Shown here: positions 34,801 through 46,034 of the stretch, piece after piece
Position numbering within the stretch: position 1 is the stretch's first letter
Layout: every line of letters starts with the position of its first letter
Assembly (NCBI GenBank): GCA_009792885.1
Contig: WMCF01000024.1
Span: forward strand, 11,591,995-11,655,994
DNA from: Eremophila alpestris peregrina
Taxonomy: Eukaryota; Chordata; Aves; Passeriformes; Alaudidae
Length of the DNA: 64,000 bases
Direction: 5' to 3'
Notes under the pieces: generated by a model
Databases searched by the model: none
What the model saw: the letters and a program-made list of their open reading frames with translations, nothing else
What the model was told of the DNA's origin: nothing
Position numbers and translations under genes: made by a program

Positions 34801-37800
34801 CAAAGGAACGAGTTAGTCATCAGGGATAGCTGAAGAGGGGTCTGATCTCTGCCTGTCCCCTCTCAGGTGGGATGCAGCCACAGGTTGGGATGCCGGGTGC
34901 AGGGCCCGTCCCCTTGGAGCGTGGACAAGGTAAAGCAGACTTGTGTAGTGTTGTGTGTGGTGTGAGCCTCACTCCAGTGAGCAGTGCTGTGCCCCAGCTG
35001 TCTGCAGCCTGGCTGTGCCCAGCCCTTTGTGCTGTGTCCCCAGCACAAGGCTGTGGTAGCAGCTCCCTGGCTCCCAGGGTTCAGCCCATGCCCCGATTGG
35101 CTCCCATCTCATTCTGCGCCCTGTTGTGCAGTTGTGCCCTAGGAGCCAGGAGAGCTTCCTGTCCCCACCGAGCGGGATGTGCCTGTGTTTTCCACCTCTG
35201 CGAGTCCGTGTCTGTCCCTGTGCTTGTGCAGGCAGGCAGAGCTTGCTCTTCTCTGGTCATTGTCCTGCTCCTTTGCTGCCTGGGTGTGGGAAGCAGCTGG
35301 TGCGGCCGCCGCGTCCTCCTGCGCCGCGCCCAGCAGAGGGAGCTGGGTCTCCGTTTTGGCTTGAGGCTTGGCAGGGACTTCCAGGAGGGTGCCGCTGGGC
35401 TTTCCCTTCCCAGGCACGGTCTGTGCGGCCCAGCCCTGGGGCCCGATTCCTTATGGTTCACACGTAATACGTGTGACCCAGTACGACCCAGCTGTTCCTG
35501 TTCTCCCAGGAGCAACAGATGTAGACACCTATCACCTCTGTTGCCTTGACTTCTATCCTAGCCCTTGTTTTAGCAACATGGCAAACCTAGTCTGAGATCC
35601 TTTGGCCTCAGGGGCAGCTGACTCTTATTTTCTTTGGGGTGGGTACTGTCTTCCTGAAAGCTAGCTGATAGTTCTTGGCACCCAAAAAGTTTCAGAGAGC
35701 AGAAGTTGGGTGTGCACGATGGGGCCAGCATGGCCCCACAGAATGCCGCATCTTTCAGTAGGATGTCTTCTCTCCCTGCCTCTCTCCCTTAGTGAGGGAA
35801 GGACTGTGCCATGCTGGTTGTCCTGCCTGTGGTGACAAAGGTGGTGTTAACAGAAGAGGTTGATAAAGGCAGACTTGAAACATTTTCTCTGTAGCATTTC
35901 CTGGGGACTTCAGGGAGCGTGATCCTGCAGGCAGCACTGTCCCCAAAGCTGGTCGGTGCATGTGTGCATACACTATTTTACGTGTCTGCTCTTTCCCTCT
36001 TTTCCTGCTGCTTGCCCAGGGAACCTGCAGCTCTCGCCCGTGGGACCTGCCAGGCCTGCGTCTATCGAACGCGTTCAAGGTATCCCAGCACCCGCCAGCT
36101 CCCTCTTCCCATGGAGCTCGCTGTGGAGTGTGCAGAGAGCAGCTCTCAGCCCGCTGTTCTTAGGGCCAGGGACTGGCATGTCACTCGTTGTAGTTACTCC
36201 TGACAGCAGTAAGAGGAGATGAAGGAGGCAGGATTTCTTCTAGGACTACAGGAGAGAACAGGCTAGGACCATGCATGGAACCTCCAGTGGAAAAGGAGAG
36301 GCTGTTTAGAAAAGGCTTTTGCCTAAGATCCAGCCCCCACTGTGCTTCCAGGAGCCTTTCAGGTCTTGCTTTGCTCCTGGCCCCACGTCAGCAGCGTGTT
36401 GATACCAACTCTAATAGGGATTGCCATGGGGGCACCCATGCTTGGTTTGGCCCCTGGTGCCGTAAGGAACCTGAGATAAAACCAGAGAAGAAAAAGAGAG
36501 GAGTAAAATTGGCAGCCAGGGAAGGGGCTTTGATGTGCTCCAGCCTCGTGTGTGGGGCCGTGTCCCCAGCAGACAGCACAGCTCAGGGGAGCAGCGTGGC
36601 TGCCCCACACCTGGCCTGAGAGCGCCAGGCACAGTCTTGGCACGGCACTGGTCATGCAGATCCTCACGAGCTCTTGTGTGTCTCCCTGGCAGTGCCCATG
36701 CCAGACCCGAGGGCCCCTATGCAGCGTGGACCTCTACCTGCTAGTGGCCCGCCGCCCCGAGGCCTTTTGGGAGATGCCCCGAATGACCCTCGCGGAGGGA
36801 CCCTGCTCTCAGTCACTGGAGAAGTGGAGCCCAGGTGAGGGGAGAGGGAAGGAGAGGAGCCCTTGGCACTGTCCCCTGCCCAAGGGTAACCTCTCGCTGA
36901 GGACAGGGATGGCACCAGCCTTCCGGGAGTCACTGCTGCCTGGTCAGAGGCCTGTGTGCTGCCAACCGTGGGGGCCGGCCCGTTTCCCCGGGGAAGGGAT
37001 ATCCCCGGGGTTATGGCAGCTGCCCTGTGGCATGGGGCCACCAGCATCCATCCCTGTGCCAGCCTCACCCTTCTCCCCTGCGGCCGGCTTCGGGGGCAAT
37101 CCCAGCGCTCTGCCCAGACCGTGCCAAGCCAGTGTCTGATTCACACTCTCTCGCTTTTTCTCCTCCTCCTGCTTTGCTCTCCTCGTCTCTCTGCGTCAGA
37201 GGTTACCTTGGGCCGCCCCACCAGGGAGCCCCTATGCACCATATGCCTGGTCATGACAGCCGTGGCCCCCCCCATGAGATGAGGGGGGGACCCATGGGAG
37301 AACCCCGACCACTGATGGGAGAGCCGCGGGGGCCCTTGATGGATGCTCGAGGTGAGAGAGGGGGCATGAAATACTGGGTGGCTTGGATTGTGCAGGCAGG
37401 AAGTCAGAGTGGAGCCGGCTGTGTCAACCCAAGGCATAGGAATGGGGTTTGGGCAGTGAAATGACTGACTCCAGGCAAGGAGGGACAGTCCCGGGGTGCA
37501 AGGGACTTTCTCTAGGCATGTCCCCTCTGCCCCCAGCCCTGTACCTCTTAGGTGCTTGCTGGCCCCAGACAAAGGAGGCAGAAGTCTCCCTCCCACACTC
37601 CCTGCAGCACTGCTTCCTTCAGGAGCTGACCTTGTGTTTCCTCCACAGTCGGAAGAGATCCCCGAGGGCTGGAGCCACGCGGGCTGGAGCCCCGGGTGAT
37701 GGAGGCGCGAGCACTGGAGGCGCGAGGCCTGGAGCCGCGGGTCCTGGAACCGCGAGTGCTGGAAGCCAGGGCCATGGAGGCCAGGGCCATGGAGGCCAGG

Positions 37801-38682
37801 GGCCTGGAGCCTCGAGGGCCTGGTCCCAACCCACGTGGCCCAATGCCTGGTGGGATACAGGGTCCTGGGCCACTTAACATGGGAGCCAGTGGCCCTCAGG
37901 GGCCCCGCCAGGTACACACGTCTCTGCTCAGCTGGTCAGGCACCACCAGCATCCTGTAGGCTGGGGCTGGGAGGGGGGTGTCCTAAGGCCAGCAGCTCTG
38001 GGAAGCACCGGGCTTCGGTCACTGGCTCTGAGGGGTCAGGGAATCTGTCCCATTTCCCCAGGCTCTGCCCTTCAGCTGAGGACAGGACAAGGTTCAGGTC
38101 TCCCTCCACCTCTTCCTGAGAAGTTGTGAGACGAGAGCAGATAGAATGCACTCTCTCTTCATGCTCAGGCATCTTCAAACAGTCCATGAGGGCATCCATC
38201 TGATCATCTGTTTTACCTTCCTGGATTTGTACGGCTGAGTCCAGAGACCCTCCCAGTCCTTAACTCCTCTTTTACTCCCCCAGGTTCCTAACATGGCTGG
38301 GGCAGGCATGCAGGGAGGAGGCATTCCTGGGGCAGGAGTCCAAGGAGCTGGTCAGCCTGGAGGCTTTAGCCCTGGACAGAGCCAGGTCACCCCCCAGGAT
38401 CACGAGAAGGTGAGAGAAAAAAAGTGAAAGGGTGAGACAGTAGGAGCAACACTTCCTGTGTGCCTTTCTGTGGCGGGGTCAACCCCTCCCTGGCTCTGGT
38501 ATGCTGTGGCTGCTCTGGCAGGGAGAGCAGCCTGGTCTCTGACTCCTCTTTCCCCACAGGCAGCACTGATCATGCAGGTCCTGCAGCTGACAGCAGACCA
38601 GATCGCGATGCTGCCACCAGAACAGCGGCAGAGCATCCTCATTCTGAAGGAGCAAATCCAGAAATCCACGGGGGCACCCTGA
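31813..38682 (+). CDS. CSTF2: Cleavage stimulation factor subunit 2 (CstF-64)
   Basis: Fourteen coding exons: 31813-31870, 32005-32083, 33025-33194, 33683-33819, 33935-34054, 34155-34310, 34434-34557, 34867-34929, 36020-36079 (cassette), 36693-36834, 37200-37351, 37649-37911, 38284-38409 and 38560-38682 (stop TGA). With the cassette they give 590 aa, without it 570; human isoforms are close to these sizes. The RRM (about 16-94; VGNIPYEATEEQL, GYGFCEYQD) binds GU-rich downstream elements of pre-mRNA. The hinge (about 110-200) contacts CSTF3 and symplekin. Pro/Gly-rich regions follow. The MEARA-type region has about ten five-residue repeats in the 37649 exon. The C terminus (MLPPEQRQSILILKEQIQKS) folds into a three-helix bundle. 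It acts in the nuclear CstF complex for 3'-end cleavage and polyadenylation. Introns 2 and 3 contain CR1 fragments. Confidence 0.96.
32168..32424 (-). mobile_element. CR1 LINE fragment, intron 2 of CSTF2
   Basis: The plus strand reads as the reverse complement of a CR1 3' end: GTTGGGAAAGGCCTCTAAAACC, AAGTGCCACATGCACAC, CCACTTCCAGGCATGGTGAC, then ATCTAAACCTCCCC and GAGGCTATTTCCTC. It is diverged and 5'-truncated, as is usual for avian CR1. Confidence 0.85.
33352..33585 (-). mobile_element. CR1 LINE fragment, intron 3 of CSTF2
   Basis: Begins with ATCACAGAATCACGGAATTA, the reverse complement of the CR1 terminal eight-base repeats, then AAGGTTGGGAAAGG, ACACTTCCAGGAGCAGTGAC, AGCAGCCTGTTC and TGTGAAGAAATCCCTCC. 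Confidence 0.88.
34930..36019 (+). other. CSTF2: CSTF2 intron before the cassette exon
   Basis: About 1.1 kb with no recognised repeat or additional exon. Mammalian brain isoforms of CSTF2 use extra exons in this interval; besides the 36020 exon I found no second convincing one. Confidence 0.4.
36020..36079 (+). other. CSTF2: In-frame cassette exon of CSTF2
   Basis: Sixty bases between a good acceptor (CTTGCCCAG) and GTATCC. It begins and ends in the same phase as the exon junction it interrupts, so inclusion adds 20 residues (NLQLSPVGPARPASIERVQ region) and skipping keeps the frame. A similar insert is known, from memory, in a mammalian CSTF2 isoform. The donor is weaker than its neighbours, fitting alternative use. 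Confidence 0.75.
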
Positions 38683-38685
38683 CAG

Positions 38686-38803
38686 GTGATGTCCTTAACC
38701 TGGTCTCATGCTGTGCCTGTTCCCCTCCAGTAAAACAGAGCTGCCTAGGATGGGACTGCTTCCCTCTGTGGCAGGCTCACCCTCCTCCCCTTCTTTCTGG
38801 CAG
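38686..38803 (+). other. CSTF2: Possible 3' UTR intron of CSTF2
   Basis: A GTGATG donor starts three bases after the stop codon and a good acceptor (TTCTTTCTGGCAG) ends at 38803. This would make a 118-bp intron in the 3' UTR, followed by a final exon carrying an 18-base T run and the poly(A) signal. Confidence 0.45.
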
Positions 38804-38977
38804 GTACAAGATGGAGATGCAATATGCCTGGATAGATGTGATGCTCCCTGGCAGCTGCTTCCCATTGTTATTCTGAGCTGATGGTGCATTTTGGGAGAGG
38901 TTGTGTCACCCTCAAGAGGTTTTTCCCTCCAGTTCTTTTTTTTTTTTTTTTTTCTGTGAATATTGTATGACGTTTGA

Positions 38978-38983
38978 AATAAA
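38978..38983 (+). terminator. CSTF2: CSTF2 poly(A) signal AATAAA
   Basis: Canonical AATAAA about 300 bases past the stop codon, after the T run at 38936-38953. A G/T-rich stretch follows, fitting a downstream element. Confidence 0.8.
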
Positions 38984-39548
38984 GTGGGAGGAGGGTTTGA
39001 GTAAATCTATGTCTTTGGCTGCCTTGTTTGGTCTTATGGAGGCCAGGATGGGAATGTTGGGTTCTGGGAGCAGTGTGGGCTGGCTCCAGTCTTGTCCAAA
39101 CAACTTGCCATTCTCCCTCCTCCCCACTCCAGGGCAAGAACTAGTCACAGAATTTCTTGTGCCATGCTGTTTACAGGGGTGTAGGGGAAGGGCAGGTCAG
39201 AGAGCTTGGCTTTCTATCCTTGCTGGCAGGGCAGGAAGGGCTCTGGATCCGATTGCAGTATCATTTACCACGCCAGCCTGCTCAGGGTTTCCCTCTTTGC
39301 ATACGCTAGAGCAGAACCTGGTGTGAGGTGCAGTGGGAGCTGAGCTGTGTGCTTGGTGCAGGCTGGCTCTGGGGCTGTCAGGGTGGCAGCGAGCCCCTGC
39401 AGAGGGGTGTCTAATCCTGCACCCCAGAGGGTTTGCTATCGACTAGATCTTCTATTGCAGCCCTACAAGGGGGCAGAGCATGGGCTCCTTTGTACCTGCA
39501 CAGCTGAGTCACTACGGAGGCTTTCATTACAAAGAAAAGGAAGTTTAA

Positions 39549-39554
39549 TTTATT
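39549..39554 (-). terminator. NOX1: NOX1 poly(A) signal
   Basis: Plus-strand TTTATT, read as AATAAA on the minus strand, about 400 bases past the NOX1 stop codon. The interval 38984-39548 between the two convergent signals holds no other recognised feature. Confidence 0.65.
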
Positions 39555-39952
39555 CTTATACAAAAGATTGTTTAGACCCTGGGGGACACGTTTGGCCCCT
39601 GACACCTGCAGGGATGCCCATGTCCCATCCCCATCCTGTGGTTCTGCCCAACCCCCTGGGCTCCCAGTGCTTCCTGCTGCTCCAGCAGCATCACAGAACA
39701 AGCCTCTGGTTTCCCAGTGGGTGGAGCCTGGGTGGAGCTACACATCCACTTGCTCCATGAGGACCCGTTCTACACCAGGACAAGTAGGCAGCAGTCTTTG
39801 AACCTGGAATTTCTCGTGGAGACAGAGTACCTTGCTGCATTTTGCCTGGCTTCAGTGCATGCACAGATGCTTATCCCCGGCCTTCCTTTGGAAAAGGCTT
39901 GAGGCAATACAGTCAGAGTCTCTGCCCACTGGGGCAGCAGCCTCACTGCCGC

Positions 39953-42900
39953 TTAAAAGTTTTCCTTGTTGAAGTAGAATTTGACCTTCCTGGGGTCCAT
40001 GCTGGAGTGCTGGTGACAAGACTTCTGCAGGCTCTTTGCCAAGGCCTGTGGCCCACAGAGGAACACACCAACCACTGACCTGCAAACAGCACGGGGAGGT
40101 CAATGCCAGGCAGGCAACTCAGGGAAAAGTGATTCAAAAGCTTTTTGGGCTCCTTGTAGGGGATAGCACACCTCTCCCAAAGCCAGCCCAGTGCTGAGTG
40201 CCAGGGTAGAGGGGGTGCCTCCAACTCCAACACCCTGAATTCCCTGCTCAACTCTCACCTGGGGTGGGCTGCAGCCACTGCTGCAAACTCCGTGTTCCAC
40301 ATGGGCCGCCCAAAGATGGTTTTGTGCCTGAGGCCCGTCACTGTGTCCGTAGCAGTGTCAAAGTGGAGCGCCACATTGTTGGCCTGGGCAGGCAGGGATG
40401 GAGAGAACCTCAGGCATTACCCATGAGCCCCCCCTCCAGTCCCTCACCACAGAGGAGCATCCATCACTGATCCCACCAAACACTGTGAATGGACTCGGTG
40501 TCTAAAAGCCATTGTCATGTTTGCCCTGCTCCTCCTGCCCAGCTTGGCCACCCTGTGTCCCCCTCTTGCAGCCATGTCAGCCTGTGGTTGACTCACAATG
40601 CTGGTGTCCCAGCCAGTGAGGAAGAGACGGTAGGTGAGGAAGTCTGCCTTGCCCGACTCAGCCATCTTCTGCTCCAGGGAGGCAAGCAGGTCATTGAACC
40701 AGGCAAAGGCTTTTGTGTCCCGGCAGAGCCAGTAGAAATAGATCTGGGATGCAGGGGGAGAGGGATTGCTCAAGGTGGAGTAGAGCCCAAAGGAGAAACC
40801 CACAGCTGGTCCCATGGGAGGCTCCGCACCTTCTTGGTCTTGAGGGTCTGGTCAGCCTGCTGGAACTTGTACCAGATGGACTTGAGGATGGAAGCAAAGG
40901 GGGTGACACCAATGCCTGCTCCAACCAGCATGGCCACCTCATACTGGAACACGTCTTCACTGGCTGTGCCAAAGGGACCATCCACCTCGATCCTGGCCAA
41001 AGCAGGGCTTGGGTGAGAGGTATGGACTCCCCAAATCCCTGGCATGACCTGTTGGGCCCTCCCCAGCCTACCTGGGTGTTTCCAGTTGAAAGGTGTCAAT
41101 GAGACGCTCTGTCCAGTCACCAGCTGCCCGGATGTGGATGGAGAAGAAGTCCTCCTCGGGTGCAGAGGTGAGGGTGAAGGGGTGCCACTCCAGTGGGGAG
41201 ATGGTGGGGCAGTTGACGAAGATGTACTGCCCCACCTCCATGCAGAAGCCCTTCTTCTGCATCTGCAGCTCCAGCACGCGGGCAGGGTGCATGACCACCT
41301 GGGGGCACGGGCAGGGCTCAGCGCCCAGCCTGGCCCCCCTCCCTAGGAAGGGGCTGTGGCTGTAGCCCCTGCCCGCCTGCCCATGGCTGCCACGGCAAGG
41401 AGCTGTGGCACCGGTGATTCCAAGGGTAGGAGCTGGCAGAGGAACAGGCTCCTGCACCACTCACCTTGGTGACAACCACCTTTTGTTGTGCACGCCAGAC
41501 CCGCAGGACCCGCTCAAAGACATAGAGGATGATGGGGGCAAGAACCCACTTCCAGGACTGTGAAGATAGAGGAGAGCAAAGGTTTGGGAAGGGCCATGGC
41601 TGGAACATCCCAAGGACAAGGGAACAACTTCTCCCCCACAACCATCCCACCACTGCCCTACCTCAGCAGGGATGCTCCCGAACTCAGGGTCTTTGCAGCA
41701 GATGTGGGTGCAGTTCTGGTCCCGCTGTGTGAGGTATTCGGCGCAGTGATAGGGGTGCACCTCCGCCATGCTCTGCTCTGTCTGCCCACGCACCAGCCCA
41801 CTGCAGGGAGGTGAGGGATGAGCCCAGGGGCCAGCTTTGGCTAGGGCTGAGCCACACTGCATGAGGCCAGCTGGGCTAGCCCGCCCTGGGAATGGCACTT
41901 CACAGCCCCAGTGGACTCTCCCCCACCAATGGTCTGTGTCCACTGCCCCTCGCTGTCCTGCCCTGGGGAGTGGTGAGGAGCCTTACGCAATGCCGTGGAT
42001 GACAAGGCCAGCAAAGTAGACGAGGAAGAGGTGGTGTGTGTACCAGAAGAGCTCAAAGTAGTTCCTGCGGATGAACTCGGTGGAGGACGTGACCATGAGG
42101 ATGAGTGCCAGTGTGATGATCACCCCCGTCAGCCCTGGGATGGTCGTGAAAGCCACATACTCGACGGTCTGCAGGGGCAGCAGGGCGGGTTAGGGGAGCA
42201 GGGGACACGTCATGGGGGGTTCCTGGATGCCAAGGCCACACTCACAGTTTGGTTGGAGTGGATGGGGTTCAACCACTTGCTGCCCTGCAGGTGCATCTTG
42301 GAGAGGACAGCAGGGAGGCTGCCGTCAGTGGCTTGTTGGCTCTGGTTGTAGCGCTCCAGCTTGAAGAGGTGGGCAATGGTGTGCACAGCTGGACAGGGGA
42401 CAGACAGTCACCCTTCGGGCAGCTCCCAGTCCCCACTGTTGCCCCATCCCAGTCCAAGGGGTACCTGTGAGCAGGGCCAGTGCATAGGCCACCAGCTTGT
42501 GGAAGGTGAGGTTGTGGTCCAGCTGCTTCCGCAATGTCCTCCTGCAGCACTGCAGGGAGAGGCAGCGGTGTCAGGATAGGGACAGGGATGGGGATGGCCA
42601 CACTGGCTGTGCTGCCAAGGGACACTCACCGAGCAGGTCCCACGGAGGAAGGAGAGCAGGTTGCGGCAGACAGGCAGCAGGATCAGCATGCTGTTGAAGT
42701 TGAGGCACTTGGCTGATGCTCGAGCCCATGCCAAGGCAGACTAAGGAGAAGAGAGGGGTAAGAACCACTGTCCTGTTGTGCTGTGCCAGGACTGGGTCAG
42801 GATGGGGCCAGTCAGTGCTGAGCTGGGAACTGGGGTGGAGGGATGCTGGGCTGGCATGGAGACTGAGAGGGTGATGCTAGGAGAGGACTGGGAGGGGGAG

Positions 42901-44285
42901 ATGCTAAGCTGGGCTGGGACCAGACAGGGATCAAGACAGGGACTAGCATGGTGCAATGACAGGCCATGGAGTGGGACGAAATGATGGTGGGCAGGAAGAG
43001 GACAGAACGTGAAAGGGTAGTGGGATGTTGCAGCCCCCACCCCACTGCAGTAGGGCCCCGAGGGTCTCATCTGCCTGGTCAGGAAGGGTGCCATGGGGGA
43101 GCACCTTACCCCAAGGATGGCCCTGGTGTAGAAATACCGCTCATCCCGGTCAAAGAACAGAAAGTAGTAGGTGAAGAGGAAGATGTTGATGCCCAGCCAG
43201 GCTGCCTGTAGGGGAAAGTCACAGCCTCATGAGTGACTCTGTCCCAGGAGCCTCTCTCACTCCAGCACTTCTGGCTGGGTACAGCCAGAGGGTGTCAGAA
43301 CAGTGTATCCTGTCCTGTTTCCTTGTGAGCTGCCCTGTCACACACAGGGCTGGGACACGGCCAAAGGTGAGGAGAGGTGTGGAAGTCTTGCTGAATTGAT
43401 ATCTTGTCACACACTGCCCTGTGCATCACCCATGCATGAGGAAGGAGGAAAGGCAGGAGCAGGAAATGCCCATGTAACGGGAGGGAAAGCAGATCTGGAG
43501 GGTGCTCGGGACTGTGGGAAAGGTTCTTAGAGAAGGAAGTTTTGCAGGGAGCTAGCTCACCCGGCCCCACTGTGCTGCTGTCCCCTGCCTAACCCCACTG
43601 CACCCCACACTGCCACCTCTCACAGCCACTGAATTTTTGCAGATGTCCCAAAAAAACCACCCTGCTGTGTATTTGGTTTTTGGCTGTTTTCTTTTTCTTT
43701 TTTAAGTAACTCAAAAAATTAAAATAGCCTAACTGTCTGTAAACCCCCATGTTCCTGTGCATTCACAGCTCCTCACACAGTCCTGAGCAGCTGATGGGTG
43801 CTGGCCAGGCAAGCTCTGTTACACTAGAGATGCTGCAGCATGGCAGTGGCAGATGGTCCCTTCGGTGCCAGCTCCTCACCCTGCCACGAGTTCTCACAGG
43901 ATCCTCCTCCTCCTCCTCTCACAAGGGGAGAAGAGGCACGTGGGAGGCTCCCAGCCAAAGTGGCTGGGAGCAGCATTTTTAAGCAGCAGCATTTTTAAGT
44001 TCTCCAGGACCCCCTTTCCCGTGAGCTGTGTTTTGCTCAAGACCTCAGTTCTCCAGAGCCCATCCCTCCCCTGGCTGCCAGGGTATGCAGGCTGGCAGAG
44101 CAGAGGGGATGCTCATCTCTCCCCACAGTCCAGCCCCAGGGCAGCTCATCATTCCCCATCTCCCCCACGAGCCCCCTAGGGCCCTTATCCCCCAGAGTCC
44201 CCCTGCATCCCGCTGTCTCACGGAGCCCCCAGACACTCACCAGGACGGCGGCTGAGAACCAGTGGTTGACCAGCCAGTTGCCCAT
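39953..44285 (-). CDS. NOX1: NADPH oxidase 1
   Basis: Thirteen coding exons on the minus strand: 44241-44285 (ATG at 44285), 43110-43205, 42630-42740, 42465-42549, 42246-42388, 41987-42168, 41662-41800, 41465-41557, 41072-41298, 40830-40992, 40597-40743, 40259-40383 and 39953-40079 (stop TAA). They give 560 aa (human 564). NOX1 moves electrons from cytosolic NADPH through FAD and two haems to oxygen, making superoxide. The start MGNWLVNHWFS is typical. Haem-ligand histidines occur in LTFHKLVAY/AVHTIAHLF and WYTHHLFLVYFAGLVIHG. HPFTLTSAPEEDFFSIHIR is the FAD-binding loop. GPFGTASEDV, VGAGIGVTPF and FLCGPQALAKSL are the NADPH-binding pieces. The C terminus FYFNKENF is standard. The close paralogue CYBB (NOX2) is less likely given the flanking CSTF2 and XKRX. 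It works with p22phox and NOXO1/NOXA1, which are not in this window. Confidence 0.95.
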
Positions 44286-44343
44286 GGTGCGATGTCCCCG
44301 CGCCTGCTGCTGCCTGCCCGCGCCCGCCCTCCTCTGCCCGGCG

Positions 44344-44350
44344 TTTTATG
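44344..44350 (-). promoter_or_regulatory. NOX1: TATA-like element of NOX1
   Basis: CATAAAA on the minus strand lies about 60 bases upstream of the NOX1 ATG, which would place the transcription start near 44315 and leave a short 5' UTR. The sequence between them is GC-rich. Confidence 0.4.
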
Positions 44351-44711
44351 GAGGCAGCAGGCGGTGCGACAGTCCCGGCAGCGGGAACGGCACCACAGGG
44401 ACTTTCCCCTGAGAAGGCTTTAAGGAAATGCTGGTGGTTTCAAAGGCCACCTTCCAGGAAGGCAGGGCTGACCCAATCGGCCAACACCAAAACCAGCCTC
44501 TTGTGCGGGATGGGCCCCTTGCTGAGAGATCCCCTGTGGCCCCGCGGCTGGGTGACACAGGGTGTCTGGTCGCTCTCCTGGGGTTTTGCAACTTCTGAGG
44601 ACAAAAAAGGGCTTTTTTTGTAAGGTAGGAATTTCCTGGGAAGAAATTGCAGAGGGTACGTCCTGTGCCTGGGTCAACAGCTCTTTTCCCTGGCCTCTCT
44701 CACCACGGAAC

Positions 44712-44790
44712 CTTCTCTTCCTTTGGTGGTTTCCCTGCAAAACAGGCTATGGAGGCCTGTTTTGCAAGGAAACCACCAAAGGAAGAGAAG
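44712..44790. repeat. Near-perfect inverted repeat (hairpin)
   Basis: The left arm 44712-44747 and right arm 44755-44790 are reverse complements over 36 bases with one mismatch (the C/T in TTTCCCTGC versus TTTCCTTGC), separated by a seven-base loop. Either transcript would fold into a stem of about 36 bp. It sits between the NOX1 promoter and the 3' end of XKRX, about 360 bp upstream of the NOX1 TATA-like element. Confidence 0.9.
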
Positions 44791-45602
44791 CATCCTGGGG
44801 TCACAGCACTGCACTGGTGCCAGGATCCAGTCTGGGCATCCTTCATGGGGTGGGTGATTTAAGATTGAGCACCACTGGAGCTGCACCTCCGTGGGGCTCC
44901 CAGGGCTGATGAGCATTCTCAGTCCAGCACGCAAACTGAGCTGATCCCATAAATGGGTGCTGGGATGGGGCGTTGTCACACCCCTTGTTTGGGGCCAGGA
45001 TGCCTGGGTCCCATCAGCACCCACTGCCACAGCTGTGCCCACCACCCTTCCCCTCCTGCCCACCCTCCACTGCAGGGCCCTGAGCTCTGGGGTGCCCAGT
45101 GCTCCAGCTGGGAACAGCAGCCTGTTCTGGGCCCCTGAGCCTGGAGGAACAGGTCAGACAGGCTTGCTCCTTGCTGGCATGCTGCTCTCTCCTGGCCTGC
45201 AGCCATGGCTATGCTGACGGAAGCACAGGATGAGGCCAGCCCCCATCCCGCCATGCTCCTGAATCTTTATGGGCTGCATGGACGGGCTCTCCCCATCCCC
45301 ACTTCCCGCTGGCACAGCCCCATTTCAGTGCCTGCAAACGAGAGGGTTATGTGGACAGCAGGTGTGTGCACCTGTGCCAGCCCCGGTGGATTGGTCCCCA
45401 CACCCCGTGTGAGTCACTGCCAGCACCAGACACACAGCCACAGCAAAGTTTCTTTACTGCTCAAAACAGTCCCAGTGGCACCCATGGCCTGAGGTCACCG
45501 TGTGCACCATAGCAGCAGCTGGGGGGTGTCGGGGCACCCCAGGGGCTGTGCACCATGTGGCAGCCAGCTTGCAGGGGCAACTGGTTTGGGCACCCCGTAA
45601 GT

Positions 45603-45855
45603 CATAGAATTGTAGAATCATAAAATAGTTTGGGTTGGAAGGGACCTCTGAAGACCATCAAGTTCAACTCCTGAGATGGGCAGGGACATCTTCAACCAGT
45701 CCAGGTTGCTCAGAGTCCATCCAACCTGGCCTTGAATGTTTTCAGGGATGGGACATCCTCCATCTCTCTGGGCAACATGTGCCAGTCCCTCACCATTCTC
45801 ATTGTATAAAACTTTGTTATGTCCAATCCAAATCAACCCTCCTTCATGTTCATAT
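45603..45855 (-). mobile_element. CR1 LINE fragment near the XKRX 3' end
   Basis: Well-preserved CR1 tail in reverse complement: ATAGAATTGTAGAATCATAAAAT, GTTTGGGTTGGAAGGGACCTCT, GATGGGCAGGGACATCTTC, CCAACCTGGCCTTGAATG, and TTATGTCCAATCCAAATCAACC. It probably lies within or just past the XKRX 3' UTR. Confidence 0.92.
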
Positions 45856-46034
45856 GAGTGGTCCTAAGTGGGCAAGCACATTCCTGTACCCCTGCTGCTG
45901 TAGGGATGCACTGGGCCCTGCTGCCTCTGCAGAACCAGGCAGCAGTTGGCCCCTGCCACAAGCATCCTGTGGCTGCTGGCACAGCCCTGTGCTGCCTATC
46001 CCCATGTTTGCAGCTGGCTGGAGGAGCCAGCTGC

